From Ptiloglossa arizonensis (Eukaryota > Arthropoda > Insecta > Hymenoptera > Colletidae), in the NCBI RefSeq assembly GCF_051014685.1, contig NC_135060.1:6448001-6512000 (forward strand): a stretch of 64,000 bases of DNA, in the 5' to 3' direction. The translations under genes and the position numbers were made by a program. Positions 39,138 to 51,600 of the stretch are shown in pieces (the first letter of the stretch is position 1; each line of letters begins with the position of its first letter). Under the pieces are notes generated by a model. The model saw nothing but the letters and a program-made list of their open reading frames with translations, had not been told where the DNA came from and did not search any database.

Positions 39138-42100
39138 ATCGATCGGTATTGCCTCGATTCCGCGCGAGGCGCGTCGAATACGTAGCGAGCTCCCCGAGCT
39201 TCGCATCTCGATTCAAGGATCGCGCGATTTTAACGCGTCTCTGCGTTCTTTTACCAGAAGAGTAACGATCTATCACAGGATCGAGCACATTCGCGCGACG
39301 GGTGTCCACCGGTTGATCGATTCGTAGTTCCTAGGTTTCGTTCGAACGATCACTGTCTCGCAGAGACAGTTTTTCGGTCAGATGAATCGATTCCGATGCT
39401 TCGAACACGTGGAACGATTCGAGGATCCGAGACGAACCGATTGTATCGCAACTATACGCACCATACGGTTACGAGCATCGAATTCGTGGTATTCGATCAG
39501 GTATACTTCCTTCTTCGGTGCACAAAGACATCTTATTTACGAGTTCTTGTGATGTTTCAGAGACACGTCGTTTTAGCAATTTCGAGGAATCTGTCGCTGG
39601 ACGGTACGAGAATCTTTCAGCGTTCGTCGATGGAAAACGAAACCGTGACGCGATCGTAAAAAAAAAACAGATAGCTGTGAGTTTCGTGAAATTCTTCACC
39701 GGTGAAATACTTTGATGAACACTTTCAAAATAGAAATCGCTCAACGTTCTCTATTTAATCATCGTGTCGTAACACGCAGGGAAGATAAACGATATCAGAC
39801 TTTCGAACAAATGGAAAGGGGAGGAACGAAACGTTATTTTTTGGATTGTTTTCTTGTTCGTTCCTCGCGAGGGAAATTATATCCTCGAACGTTCATTTCT
39901 CGTTTCTCGATTCTTCGAGGACCACCGGTCTCAAACGTGTCTGAAATTTGTGAAACGGGGAACGATGTAACTTTAAATCCGCTCGGAACAGGACCGTGAT
40001 CGTGTCGGCACGTCGACGATTGTTCCGGATGGAGCGTGACGCGTTGAACGAAACGTGCCGTTTCGGCGCGGCGGAATAACATTACTCGCGGGAGGAGCAA
40101 CAAAGGCGAAAAAAATTCGTGCGTCACCGTTTTTTGGGGAACGCGCGGTGCAACGTGGGTGGAAACTTTCGAAACGGAGACGGAGAAAAAGAGCAGAAAC
40201 GCTCTCGAGCCGCCGAGACACATCCGTGACACACTTTTCCAGCTTTGATCGAACATTGGCCTTGGTTCGAAATATTTAAGCGTGCACCGTGCACCGAGGT
40301 GAATTTTCGAGAACGCGCCTCACTCGACGGATACGATAAAAGCAAAAGGCGTTGCGAGGAATCGAGCTCGAACCCCTTACGCGACCCTTCGAAACTAAAT
40401 TTTAGAATTCTATCCAGCATTATCCGTACACCTTGTTTAAAGTTTCTCGTTTCGATCTCTTCGTTTCATTTCGTCGCAACTACGAGATTAGAACGAGTAC
40501 ATGCACGGATAACTTCCTTTTGTCTGATAATACGTCGAGATACAAATTTTAAAGACACGCATGTCTAAATGATAGATAATACTCGGTATCTGTATCCATA
40601 ATAGAGAATACTTTCGTAAATTAATGTATCCCGTAATTCGCGGTTCGTCGACGAATTTGAGATTTCTTTGAAAAGAAAAGAAAAAAGAAACTAATCACAC
40701 CGTTCGATATTCGATGCACTCGCGACGGAACGATCTTCCCCGATCCACTTTCGATTGAACGCAAACGCGTCGGAAAGTTCGTCTAATCTCGAGACCCCGT
40801 CCCGTTTCCTTTATCGGAAACGTGGAAAAGAATCGAGTGCCACGAGCCCGTAAGTGGTATGCGGAGAATAAAACGCAAACGAGGCTCTCGAGCGCGCTCG
40901 GGACGTTTCCGCGTCCTCGGCGGGCAACGTTAAAAGGCGGCACGATAATGGAAACAGCGGACGTTGATGTATCTTAATAAGATACCGTATTTATGCGCGT
41001 AATTTCTTATCGATTAATAGCCGTACGGCGACATCGGGGAGCCGCGTCGTCGCGACGTTTAAGGTGTTCCGTACCGTTTCGAAACGGTCCTTGCCGCGCG
41101 TCCTTCCGCGGCATCGTCGCGATATATCGGTCAATCAAGGAAGTTTCGAGACGTCGTTCCGTGCAATTTACCGTCCCGGTGTAGATTTTTTCCCTCGGTC
41201 CCTTATCGAGACGCGTCTCACCGTGTCACGGTTGCCTTGACATCGGCCCGGTGCTGTTATCCGAAACGTATCTCCCCGCTGCTACTTGACCTCCCCGTAT
41301 TTTCAGCTTTCCCGTCCGATCCGATACGAAATCTTCTACCCGTCAAGGATGGAAGGTGTCCAGGTTCGACTCTCGCTCGAGAGACCTTTTTCCTCCACGG
41401 CCCTAGAACTGTTATTGTTCGCGGCCATTAACGACGGGGGAACTCTCGCCGAGAGTTTGTCGAGACGAGGAAACACGGATTTCGGGACGCAACGTTCCTA
41501 TCGACTTTGGCTCCGAGTTTCGCGCAAACATTTTCACATCGTGTCCAATCGTTCGATTACGCGCGCGATCGAATATTACGTACGGTGCAACGAAACCGCG
41601 AGATAGTATCTTTTAAATAACGATTCCTCTCTTCTCGTATCTCACGGCGAATTCCAATGCGATGCACGGTGCCGAACCCGTTTCCAATTTAACGGATAAC
41701 TCGTCCGTAGAGAAATTGATCTTTCGCTCGATGAACTTCTAATTGTTTCGTTACTGTCTCGTTATCCGTACCGAATTCTGTTGCGCGAACGACACGAGAA
41801 ACACTGCAATTTACAATCGGGTGTATCGACGAATCGGGGAAAAAATCGTGCACGTTTCATCGCTGGGAACGGATCGCCTCGTTTAATTTCAACGATACGA
41901 AAAAATGATTGGCCGTTTCGTTCGACGCACGGCCATCGAGAGACATTTATTCAACCGCTTTATCCTACCGCAACGTCAATACCGATAAAATGAAATACGA
42001 AAGGAGGGAAACGATCGAACGAAAGGGAACAGGAGTAACCACTTTCAACGTTCATTAACAAACATCGGTGACTCTTGATTTTAAATCGTGGAATATACTG

Positions 42101-45100
42101 AGTCGTTTCGAGGTCACGGTATTGTAACTACCGGGATGCGTACTAACGTCGAGTGTACATATTATATGCGAGGAAAGAGTACACGGGGACTTTCGCGTAA
42201 GAAAACATCGGTGACCTGAAACTCCGCGAGAAAAGGACGTCGGAAGGAGAATCTTTTTCTCGCGAGGTACTCGCGCGCTTTCGGGGACCATTGAAATCGG
42301 ACGTGAAACACACGCTCGCGTCGTCGAGCGAGAAAGGACCCTCGGGTTGGCCTGTTTCGAGTCGTCTCGTACAAAGCGTGAAAATTGTCGAAATATCGAT
42401 GATAGGGCGAGTTCGCGAAAATTCTCGTACTTGCATTTCCGTTTCGCTTGACGGTTTTCCAACCGAGCACGATACGTTTTAAACATCGATGATCGGGGAA
42501 ACTACGATTCGTGTTGTATCTCTGTGGTTCTTTACGGTCGACCCTTTTCCACTTCGAGAGATCGAACTCGTTAGACGACCGCGTAACGAAACGCAGCCTC
42601 AGCCTCAGCCGCCGCCTCAGCCGCCGCTCTTTCATCGCCGTCGACCACTATTTGTCGAGCTCTCCTCGCTGGAAAGGCCATTAACGTTCTTACGTTTCCT
42701 TTCGCGAGTCCCGCCCTTTGTTCTTATCTACTTGGCTATAATGGCCGTGAATTCTAGTCGCAGTTAGCCGGCCTAAATTATTAATTTCCATCGACTGGCA
42801 AGTTGGTCCGCGTCGACGTTCCGCTGCCACGACTCTCTTTCGAGCGTACGTACGCTTCGCGTTCTCCTCGCTTCGTCGACCATCGCTTTCCAAAGCACCG
42901 AAGCTTCACTTTTTTCACGATCTCTTTTCACCTCGCTCGTTTCTTTCGATAAATTGCTTTTTTTCTCCCTTCATCGAGCGTCCGACTCGCAAACGAAAGC
43001 TTCCTCACGGTCGTTCCTTATTTACATTCGGAATTGAGTTCCTGCGAGGCAGGAAGTCAATCTACTTTCTTGCCCGTGGTAACCGAGCACGTTTGTTTCC
43101 GTTTGAAAAGATCGATACTTGTTGCAGACGGATCTCTCCCCTCGTTTTTCAACGTCGGATTACCTCGTTCGGCGTTTGCTCGAAACTTTCCCTTTTCTTG
43201 GATCCTCCGTTAACAATCCCCTCGAAACGACGAATTATCAGGGCGTTGATTCGATCGTTAAAAATCGGTCCACTGTATTGTTATTTCCAGTTTGTACAAA
43301 GCGTTCGATAACAACGTTCATCGGTGAGAAACTTTACTTCTACGATATAGTATACTAACGTTAACAGTACGGATATACATATACGTATATTAATACATCG
43401 CTTGTTGATATTCTATCGTATTCTTGCAAAATTTAATCCATTTATGATCGATGTAATCGTAAAATGTAAAGAAATGAATTTCGAGGTTAAAGATATCGCT
43501 CTTTCCGCTCGATCGAAGCGTGAAATTGCCAAGAGGATATTTTCGTGCCAATAATTCCGCAGAAAATGATCCACGAAATTCGTTAACGTTCCGAAGAGCT
43601 TGCGTCGATACTTGGAATACTTCACCGTCGATGTTGGATTATCGTAGCCCGATGTCGCGATACAAAAATGACGATCCAATCGTTTCGCTACGGTCTCGTC
43701 GAAATCGATCAGCAGCCAAGGCCACCGAGAGACCATCGCGATCTTTCCTCGTCTTCGCGTAAACGTGCATACGCTCTGTTCGTCGAATAGCAGAGTGTAA
43801 AAGTCGTAGCGGCATCCGTGGCCGATTCATCGTTCGTCGAAGGGACGACCTTGAACGGCCAATCGAGTTCGATCCAAGTATAGCAATTGCTTCGGCCCGC
43901 CTTAAAACTCGCGCGTTTTCATCACTTGACCGAGAAATCGCTTTACGCGCGGCCCGTTCAGACTCACCCTGACCTTTCCTTGCGCATTGATCAAGATCGT
44001 TTTCTCTCCCTTTGTACCAGGTTCAACTACCGTTCACAGTAAGTCATCGTTCACGGCCATTCTATGTTTCGGCCAGTCGATCGACCCCTGAGTTTCAGGC
44101 AGCGCGCCAACGAGTGGATCTATAAGGTCAGTCTTAGCGGTAAAAACCCGCGCGCGGGGGCTAATGCGGAATTCTCCCTGGCGGAGGTCTTTGCCAAATG
44201 GGTCAACCGTGAAGAGAAGGGAACCGGCCAACGCAGCGAGAACGCCACGACGGCGAAACGATATTCACGCCACTCGGGGAGCCATAAAAGTCGGGACGCG
44301 GCCTAGTGCCGTGATCTATACTTGCCCACCCTCTAAACGAATTATCGTGGATTTAGTGCCGGTGAGCCTTGAAAAAGCGCGACGGTCATGGAATCGATCT
44401 CCCTCGTTCAGCCCCCCTTGCCACGAGGCTTCGACTCTCTTCGACCATCTCGCTCTGTCCACCCTCTGTCTCGTTTTTTTCTCTCATCTCGGTTACGAAC
44501 GTCGAGAAACGATCGGTGACGGGCACCGTAACTTGTAACCGGGGTGGTTAAACTCTCGGTGTGATTTTCGACACCTGTACGCGGCAAATTCACCGTAACT
44601 CGGTCGTTCGAAGTTGTACGATGTTCAGGGGAAGGTGATCGAGAGTACCCGCGATACTCGTCGAACGGAATAGAAAATTATCGACACGTTCGACCCTGTA
44701 TCGGTCAACGGTGATCGACGATGAATTTCGCGTTCGGACGCATTGGACGTTTCGGTGATCGACGATACGAAATGTGAGAAATAATAGTTTCCGATATTCA
44801 GAATGATGATTTGAGAATTGCGAGGAAAGAAAATTGTAACGTTGCTCTTTGATATCGACGAATGCCACACGATAATTTAATCGTGGTATTAACGGACGTG
44901 AAACGCGTCGAGGGATGATTTTCCTAACTGTTGCAAAATGTTGCAATATCTCCGAACCATTTCCGTATCGTTCTCGGAACGTTCCATAGAAAATTCTCCG
45001 ACTTTGGATACTCTCACGCTTCTTTTCCCCACAGTGTCGTCGTGTAACTCGTTTAAATCGCTCAAGTGAACGGTATTGTGCGCCGTAAACAAAAAGATAA

Positions 45101-46680
45101 ACAGAATTACGTTGAACGCGTTAATCGAAATATATTGGAGAAGCTACGTTCTCGGTGCGAACTGTGTGTTTCCGTGTGGTATTGCGAGGAGAGAGAAAGA
45201 TCGGTCTCGTGGGGTAAGGGGACGAGTAATTTTTGCTCGTAGGTCTTAGGAAGGCTGACTGAAACGTTCGACTCGATACGACTCGTTCTCTTCAGGACCG
45301 TACCTTTCTTCTCGCCACAATAACCACGAGCAGTCTTTCGCTTGCTCGGAACCGAGATATATTTTCGAGTCAGCGATTCGGGGCTAATTACCATTTTGTC
45401 CCCGACGATTCCGTAACCGGTAAGGCATCGTTGTTTCTGTACCCGTAGTAGGTCGTGTTTGGTTCGTTCTTGAACCGTGCCTTTCGACGAGCAAGTTTTC
45501 GAACATGCGACTCACCGAACGTAAACAACTCGTCGACGATCCAGGAGCGTTTGACGGTGCTCGGAAGCTTCGAAAACGAGACCGACATCGATTCGCGTTC
45601 GAACGAGACGAGTTCACGATTTTTGTGCGGGAGAAAGGAACCGATTCAAATTGAATCGAAACGTTCGGCGTTGTTCGATTCCGTTCGACGAGGAAGCGAC
45701 GGGAGCCGGGAAAGCAGAAACGTTTCGAGCGTTCTTTCCTCGCTCGCGGCAGCTGCAATTTATTCGTTAATTGCTGTGCAACCTTTTGGCGCACGGGCGA
45801 CTCGATTAACGAAAAATTGCGAGCCGTCAGCGGCAAATGTTTCCCATAGGTTTCAACGCGGCGGCGTCCCCGGTTGTTCGCTCGCTTGGTTGCCGCTTGA
45901 ATAAACCTGCGACTTCAATTAACGCCGTGCACGCCCACGCGCGTCTCGCTCGACCCGAATCCCGATTCTTAATTGGCGAAACGATTTTTCGCCACCGAAG
46001 AACGATAAATCGGTGAACGGTGGGCGTTTCGCGATCCGTGCACCCTAAATTCTACATTTTCTCGTCGTTACGCGCTCGATGGAAAGTCGAGGAAATATCG
46101 CGGCAAGGAAATCGGGTTTGCGACCCCCTCCCGCGTGGTAATGGAATTAGTTTAATAGGGATGACGATGGACGCGATGTGCGAGAATTCCGCATTGGCGA
46201 ATCAATATTCGTATTACGTTATTACGTAACGAGGGTAATACGATAAAGAAAAATTTATCATCGTTTTCTGTGCTGGTTAACGATGCTTCTGTTTAATATC
46301 TTCGAATTGGGTGCGCGCGTTCGAGTATTTCGTAGAGTATCGAGGACGAACGAAGAACGAGGTTTCATTCGGAGAGAACGCAATGGCAATTGGATCGTTG
46401 TTTGCGAAGTTCTCGGTTTCGAGAATCATTCAAAGCTTTATACGAAAATGAATTTACGTATTGTATTAAATTTACCTCGTCGATGTATAACCTATCGCTG
46501 CCTTCGATAATCCGAGAGATTATCGAAGGTGTATACTGAAACCTGACATACGTCATCGAGCGCAAAATTGTTATTCTCGATTGAACGTGTATTTCTCTTC
46601 GTTCGTGTGTCCCTTGCAACGTTGTAACTATCGGTAGATGTTTAAAGTACACTATTTTTTGAATCGATACGAAGCACGAA
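39138..46680. other. CpG-rich non-coding stretch
   Basis: Many overlapping frames of 60-157 codons on both strands are explained by low stop density in CGA/TCG-rich sequence; none has a domain or splice support. Notable local content: a T/A-rich run near 38566-38575 and 39659-39668, and a (CAGCCT/CAGCCG)n run at 42593-42628. A lower-CpG patch at 42715-42800 has a TAAATTATTAATTT core. The coding-like frame at 44064-44306 is discussed in the findings. Confidence 0.4.
42593..42628. repeat. (CAGCCT/CAGCCG)n short tandem repeat
   Basis: About six imperfect hexamers, giving a Gln-Pro run if read in the plus-strand frame. The frame shows no other sign of being coding. Confidence 0.75.
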
Positions 46681-46684
46681 CAGT

Positions 46685-47405
46685 ACAGTATTTTATCTTA
46701 TTTCAACAACTTTATTACACCGTAGCGGTGCACAAATTTTCGCAAATGTATTCGTAGAAGAAAACAGACGATACACGCAACGTATAAATATTACCAACGC
46801 CACGGGAGCGGGCGAGATTCGGCGAACGTTGCTTTCACAGTCTAACCCTCATTTTTCATTCGCCAGGTGCTATTTCTCTGGCCGGTGGAACCGACACCAA
46901 TGTTCGAAACAATAATTTCTAAAAATGTACAATGCGAACAGAAAGAAATATAGTTGCACCCACGTCTGGCGAATGTATAAGTAAAGGTGAAACCGACAAC
47001 CGTTTCATTTTATTTTATTCCAACGACTTCGTGACACCGTAACGGTACACAAATTCCTACAGGTGTATTCGTAAAAGAGTACACGTGTAATTATTCCCAG
47101 AACCAAAATAAATCTAGTTGCATCTACCTCACACAAATTTACAAGTAAACGCGAAACCGACAACTACTTAATTTTATTCCAACGACTTTATTCCACCGTA
47201 AACGGTATAATTCCTTATTAACTTTATCGTTATATCCGTAAACGAATACACAAGTGTAATTATCCCCAGTCTGATATACTTTTTTTCTTCCCTTATCTTT
47301 AATTTCTAATTCGCCGAGTGTTCGAAACGCCACTTTCAAAAAATATACAATGCGAACCGAAATACTTGAGCTGCATTCCATATCTGATCGTAACCTTTGA
47401 TTCGC
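46685..47405 (+). repeat. Three-copy duplication with an exon-start relic
   Basis: Copies share a block TTCCAACGACTTTATTACACCGTAACGG followed by a GTATTCGTA-type stretch. The anchor block CCGTARCGG lies at about 46720, 47037 and 47197. Copy one (to about 47000) and copy three also share TGTTCGAAAC followed by ACAATGCGAAC (46901 and 47319). Copy one additionally keeps CGCCAG|GTGCTATTTCTCTGG (46861-46881), matching the acceptor and first bases of the exon at 47410. Copy two is shorter and lacks that part. The repeat therefore contains the 3' end of the intron before the terminal exon. Confidence 0.7.
46867..46898 (+). pseudogene. Relic copy of the start of the 47410 exon
   Basis: About 32 bp resemble the first bases of the exon at 47410 (GCTATTTCTCTGG is identical, with further similarity after it). 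They are preceded by a better pyrimidine tract and CAG than the functional copy has. The similarity then ends and the sequence passes into intron-like repeat. The ATG of the functional copy is GTG here. It might act as a cryptic acceptor, but the reading frame after it is short. Confidence 0.5.
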
Positions 47406-47409
47406 GCAG

Positions 47410-47838
47410 ATGCTATTTCTCTGGTCGAGGGAACCAACTCCGGGCCCGAAACCCGGGCCATGGTTCGCGTGGTTCGCCACGGCCCTGGTACTCTGGAGTT
47501 GCAGACGTAGCGTCACCAAAGCGATCCTGGCCGTGTCGCCGCTGAGATTACTGAAGAAACGCAACACCCTGCCGTCGGCGATCGCGAAAGCTACGTCGAT
47601 CGTCACGCAGACGAAGCACCAGCAACGACCGAAGCTGGAGAACCCCGTACACCAACGGAAGCACAAACACGGGATCAAGAGGGTGAAGAGATTCTGCACG
47701 GGTGACGGGCCACACGTGACCAACTCCTCGTCATCGTCCACGATACAGAGCCAACAGATCCACTACCGAGTGACCAGGAGCGGCAAAATATACGGAAAAT
47801 ATCCGCACAAGGCCGCCACGCCGACGAGCAGCGGCTAG
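47410..47838 (+). CDS. Terminal exon of an unrecognised membrane-type protein
   Basis: 142 codons ending in TAG. Third positions strongly favour C or G (CTG, ACC, AAG, GTG, ATC), unlike the surrounding AT-rich DNA, and this is the best coding signal in the window. A TGA lies in frame at 47398-47400 and GCGCAG immediately precedes 47410. The segment therefore starts either at the ATG or, more likely, at a splice acceptor; the duplicated relic at 46861 keeps a CAG but not the ATG. The protein has a Pro/Gly-rich start, a short hydrophobic Trp-rich stretch (about residues 18-30, WFAWFATALVLWS), and a basic region (about 48-96). A Ser run (106-110) and a Tyr/Lys-rich end, IHYRVTRSGKIYGKYP (about 117-132), follow. 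The hydrophobic part is short for a full membrane span. No family is recognised; upstream exons on the plus strand were not found with confidence. Confidence 0.62.
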   Translation: MLFLWSREPTPGPKPGPWFAWFATALVLWSCRRSVTKAILAVSPLRLLKKRNTLPSAIAKATSIVTQTKHQQRPKLENPVHQRKHKHGIKRVKRFCTGDGPHVTNSSSSSTIQSQQIHYRVTRSGKIYGKYPHKAATPTSSG

Positions 47839-48030
47839 GGAAGCCAACGAAGCGCGACGATTCCATTTACTCCGATTGTTTAGCACCGATAGCTTCTACC
47901 CGCATTTGTGACCGTTGCCGAAGCCGTTGCCGCGGCGTTGTGATCGTCCCCGAGATCGACCGAGAACCGCGTATGTATTTACGAAACGCATTCTGGGTTT
48001 ATTATCATAAAGTCATTTTACCAAAGCAAA
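47839..48030 (+). other. Probable 3' untranslated region
   Basis: Non-coding sequence follows the stop codon. A CATAAA at 48006-48011, a known weak variant of the AATAAA poly(A) signal, is followed by a T-rich element near 48031-48038, consistent with a cleavage site around 48025-48035. No canonical AATAAA lies within 200 bp. Confidence 0.35.
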
Positions 48031-48153
48031 CGTTTTTTCTGTCCAGCGACGCGCGATCGCGAGATCGTTCGACGTTCGTTTTTCTTTTTTTACAAATTAT
48101 CTTGCGTGACTGCTAGGACACTCGTCGAAGATTCGGCAGAGTCGTTACGTTTA

Positions 48154-48612
48154 TTTGGAATTTTAGAGCAAAAACGTAAGTAAGAGTTTCTCGTTGCGAA
48201 GAAAAGGTGACTACGAATTTTGATCGAACGCTGAACAACGTTCGAGTTGTTTTCTCGAACGGATCGACGAGGATCGTATCGATGGAGGGATTAAATTTCT
48301 TTGGAATTTCAGAGTAGGCGAACGAGTGAGAGTTTCAGTGTAGGCGAAACGAGTAAGAATTTCAGTGTGGGAAAACGAGCGAGAATTTCCTGCCGGATGA
48401 AAATGACGGGGAAGTATTTTCATTGAACGCGGAACGACGCTCGGGTTGACTTATCTCTTGCGGCTCGCAGCAACGAATCAACGTAGATTATATCAGCGCT
48501 GGAATTAAATTTATATGAAATTTCAGAGTGGGAGAACAAGCGAGAATTTCTCGTTGGATGAAAGTGACGAAGAAGTATTTGGATCGAACGCGAAGTGTCG
48601 TCAATGTGTTTG
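48154..48612. repeat. Three-copy repeat with nested 26-27 bp units
   Basis: Copies begin TTGGAATTTYAGAG / ATGAAATTTCAGAG at about 48154, 48301 and 48515. They share GAGAATTTCTCGTTGGATGAAA-like and GAAGTATTTTGATCGAACGC-like blocks. Copy two is longer because a 26-27 bp unit beginning TTTCAGTGTAGGCGAA is present three times (48307-48385). The repeats lie just beyond the probable end of the 47410 transcript. Confidence 0.75.
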
Positions 48613-51600
48613 AACATTGAAACGCGGATAAATCGTCTTTTTGATCGTATCGCGAAACTTTAATAAACGTTAGGACCAAAATCCTTTGATTTAAACGGTG
48701 TCGTCCTAACCGCGAGCGTTTTTCGAGTATAAACGGTTCACATCTTGTTCTCGACGCGAACACAAAGAAGCAATTTTATTCGTATGGAGGCAGAATAGGG
48801 TCAAAGGAGAGATTGGCCAAATTTCTAGTAGAATAAGCTCGAGATCGGGTGCACCTTATGACTCTACTCTTTTCTTTGCATCGTTGAACGATATATCGTC
48901 GACCAGCGAAACAAGCATCACGGGGTAATCAAAAATCGAAACGAAAATTCGACTCGATCGTTCGTCTCGTTGATCGAAATTATTTTCTTCGAAGTAGATA
49001 AAAGAGAATTGAAATCCATCACTCGCGACACCTGCTATATCAATTGGAAATTGACTAACCTACATTTATTTATATTTCTATAATTTTTCTTTCTTATCTC
49101 GCGATATTTCAAATAATTGAAAACTCGAATCCGCGTGCACCGTTCCGTTCGTTTTCTTACTCGATACGAGCGAGTAAAAATTATACAAGTTCGATCGATG
49201 AAAATATTCCCAAAGCGTGCTCTCCGGTGGCAGGTTAATCCTTCAAAATGAAAGTTAATATTAGACACTTTTATATCCATCTTCAAAAGCAACCCTATCT
49301 TCTTTTGACACCTCTTGCCATCGTCCCTCGTCGACGGTTCTTTGAATGTGAATTACTGAACCGCGCGCAACGTTCACCAAAAAGGCGAGACTTTATCGAA
49401 CCAGAGACGTGTTTTTACATCAAAGGAACCGAACGGTTCAGCAAGAAGCCCGACTAGCAGCGGTTTCTTGGTTCTTCCTGATGTCCTCGGCATACATTCG
49501 AGTGTCGAGGTCGTTCGACACAGACCTTCGCCGGGGTCACCACCGTATCCACAATCCACGACAACCGCAAGCGTCGTTTTGGACTCCTGGTCTCTTCTCT
49601 CCTCTCACGTACGACCAGATCAATAAGCGTTCGGTGCGTTTCGACGGCTCGGAACACCCTTAGACCTTGCGATATGGTTTTGCATCTTGTGCACCGATTC
49701 GTCGACCGGTCGTTCGGGTCGCTTTACAGTCCGTTGTTTCGTGACATTGGCGACCGAGAGCTCACGATACTCGTAAAATCAATTTCGAAAGTAGAATCCC
49801 GTTGTCGTAAAACTTTATCATCTTTGTGTCGTAAAAGACCACCATCGAGGAAGAATTTCGGAGAACTCGAAACCAGCATCGTCGTTATTTCGTTCGTTGA
49901 TCTTTCTAGAATTCTACGGATCTTGGAAACAATCTACGGACCGTTAATCCGTAAAGGAATCACGGTCCTCGAAGCGATCGAAGATACTCGTGGAAGGTCT
50001 ATCGTTGTATTTTTAAAGGGCGTGAAATAACGGAACGCAAACTGGGGCCCTTTCGACCGATCAGATTTCCAACGCGAAGTTTCTTCTAAATCGTCGTGAA
50101 CGGGTGTTGCACGATCGCATACGTCGCCACAGACCGCGTAACAATGAACGGCTGCACAAGTTTCTAATCAGAGATGTGCCAATTTGAGCGGCACAATGGC
50201 CGCGGTTTCAGAATGAGCGAACGTATCGGATGTGTACATGTCGTCCAGAATGAAACGTAACTGTACCAAATTTAATGATTCAATGCCCTGTTGCGTCAGC
50301 TCCAGCGGTCTGACGTATCCAACCCACTGACTTTCAGGGGATTCCTCAGGAACCGAGACCCTTAACCACGTCCTCGATCGCTGGAGATGAAATTATAAAT
50401 AGAACCCGTCTGAGGGTAGACAATAGCGCGATCCTCCGAGTGGACGTACGTACGTGCCGGCTGATACAAAAATGGAACGATAACGCGAATTTAGGCATTT
50501 CGCGAGAGAGAAAGTGGACGGACAATAGCGCCGCGAATGCCTCGGGATTTTACCATTCACGGATACTCTTAATTACGATCGAGATTGTTCGTGCAACGGT
50601 CGAGTTAATGTTCGTCACGAGCCAGGAAAAATTGTCCGAGCGGTGCTCGATCGAAAGAATCTAGAAGAGTTAATTTTTTCGTCGAGAAAGATCTTGAGAT
50701 TCTTGTATTCTCAAAACGTTCGCTCGATGTGTAAGTATATGTTTTTTTTTTTATTTTGTAGAAGTATAAAGAGTTCATGTTTGCGTTACGTATCCGCAGT
50801 TGCGAGAAATAATTGAAAAACAACAGGAAACGAAGAATTACGCAAGATGTGTCAATGCGAGTAAAGAAAGTTGAAATATTTTTTGAGACAATTTTTGTGG
50901 ATCAAATAACGTACGTAGATTCTATTCTTGGTAGTACTTGCAGTTTTAAATACTTATTTCACAATATTGGATCATTATCGTAATGAAATCGCTAGTTCGT
51001 AATTGACTATTCTTACGATTATTCGTTATATATTTTGGTGTACAACAATTTTTGCAACATTGTTCACGATTACAGTGTTATCTCGACAGTGTACGCAAGC
51101 TTCTTTCTCAAAGGTCACTTTGTACAAGCTTATGATTTTATCACGATGCTGATAAAACTTTGTTTCATTGCAGTCATTTTGGTAATCTGGAATGCAATAT
51201 CTACGTTTAGACGATATTTTTTTCTCAATGATGAAAGTTCTTTTACACTCGTTACGAAACAACGATTAAGTAAAATTGAAAAGAAACCTCGTTAACGAAA
51301 CAACTACCCCCTTACCTCGAAACGTGTAAAGCTACTTTTTTATTCGTAGATATTTGCCATTTTTTTCTCATTTTTGTACAATTTTCACTTATTCGGTTCG
51401 AAACGAACTTTCCATAACAGGTGAATACGCGAAGAATTTCGTTCGCGTAAAACATCTTCGAAAATATTATGCCTCCACCAATATTGTGTTTCTTAGACAT
51501 TTTTAACCTTGCCCTGTGATCGATCATATATCGTCGAACCAACTGTTTCGCGACAAGGACGTTGTTTCTTTGTAAATAGTTTCCGGCACCGCTTCATCGT

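Noticed and set aside
47139..47741. 200-codon minus-strand frame antisense to the terminal exon
   Set aside because: It is the reverse of a well-supported plus-strand coding frame and continues into the upstream repeat. The codon bias fits the plus strand.
49248..49663. Overlapping 69- and 84-codon plus-strand frames with some protein-like stretches
   Set aside because: Open frames exist in several phases on both strands here, no clear acceptor or donor defines an exon, and no domain is recognisable.
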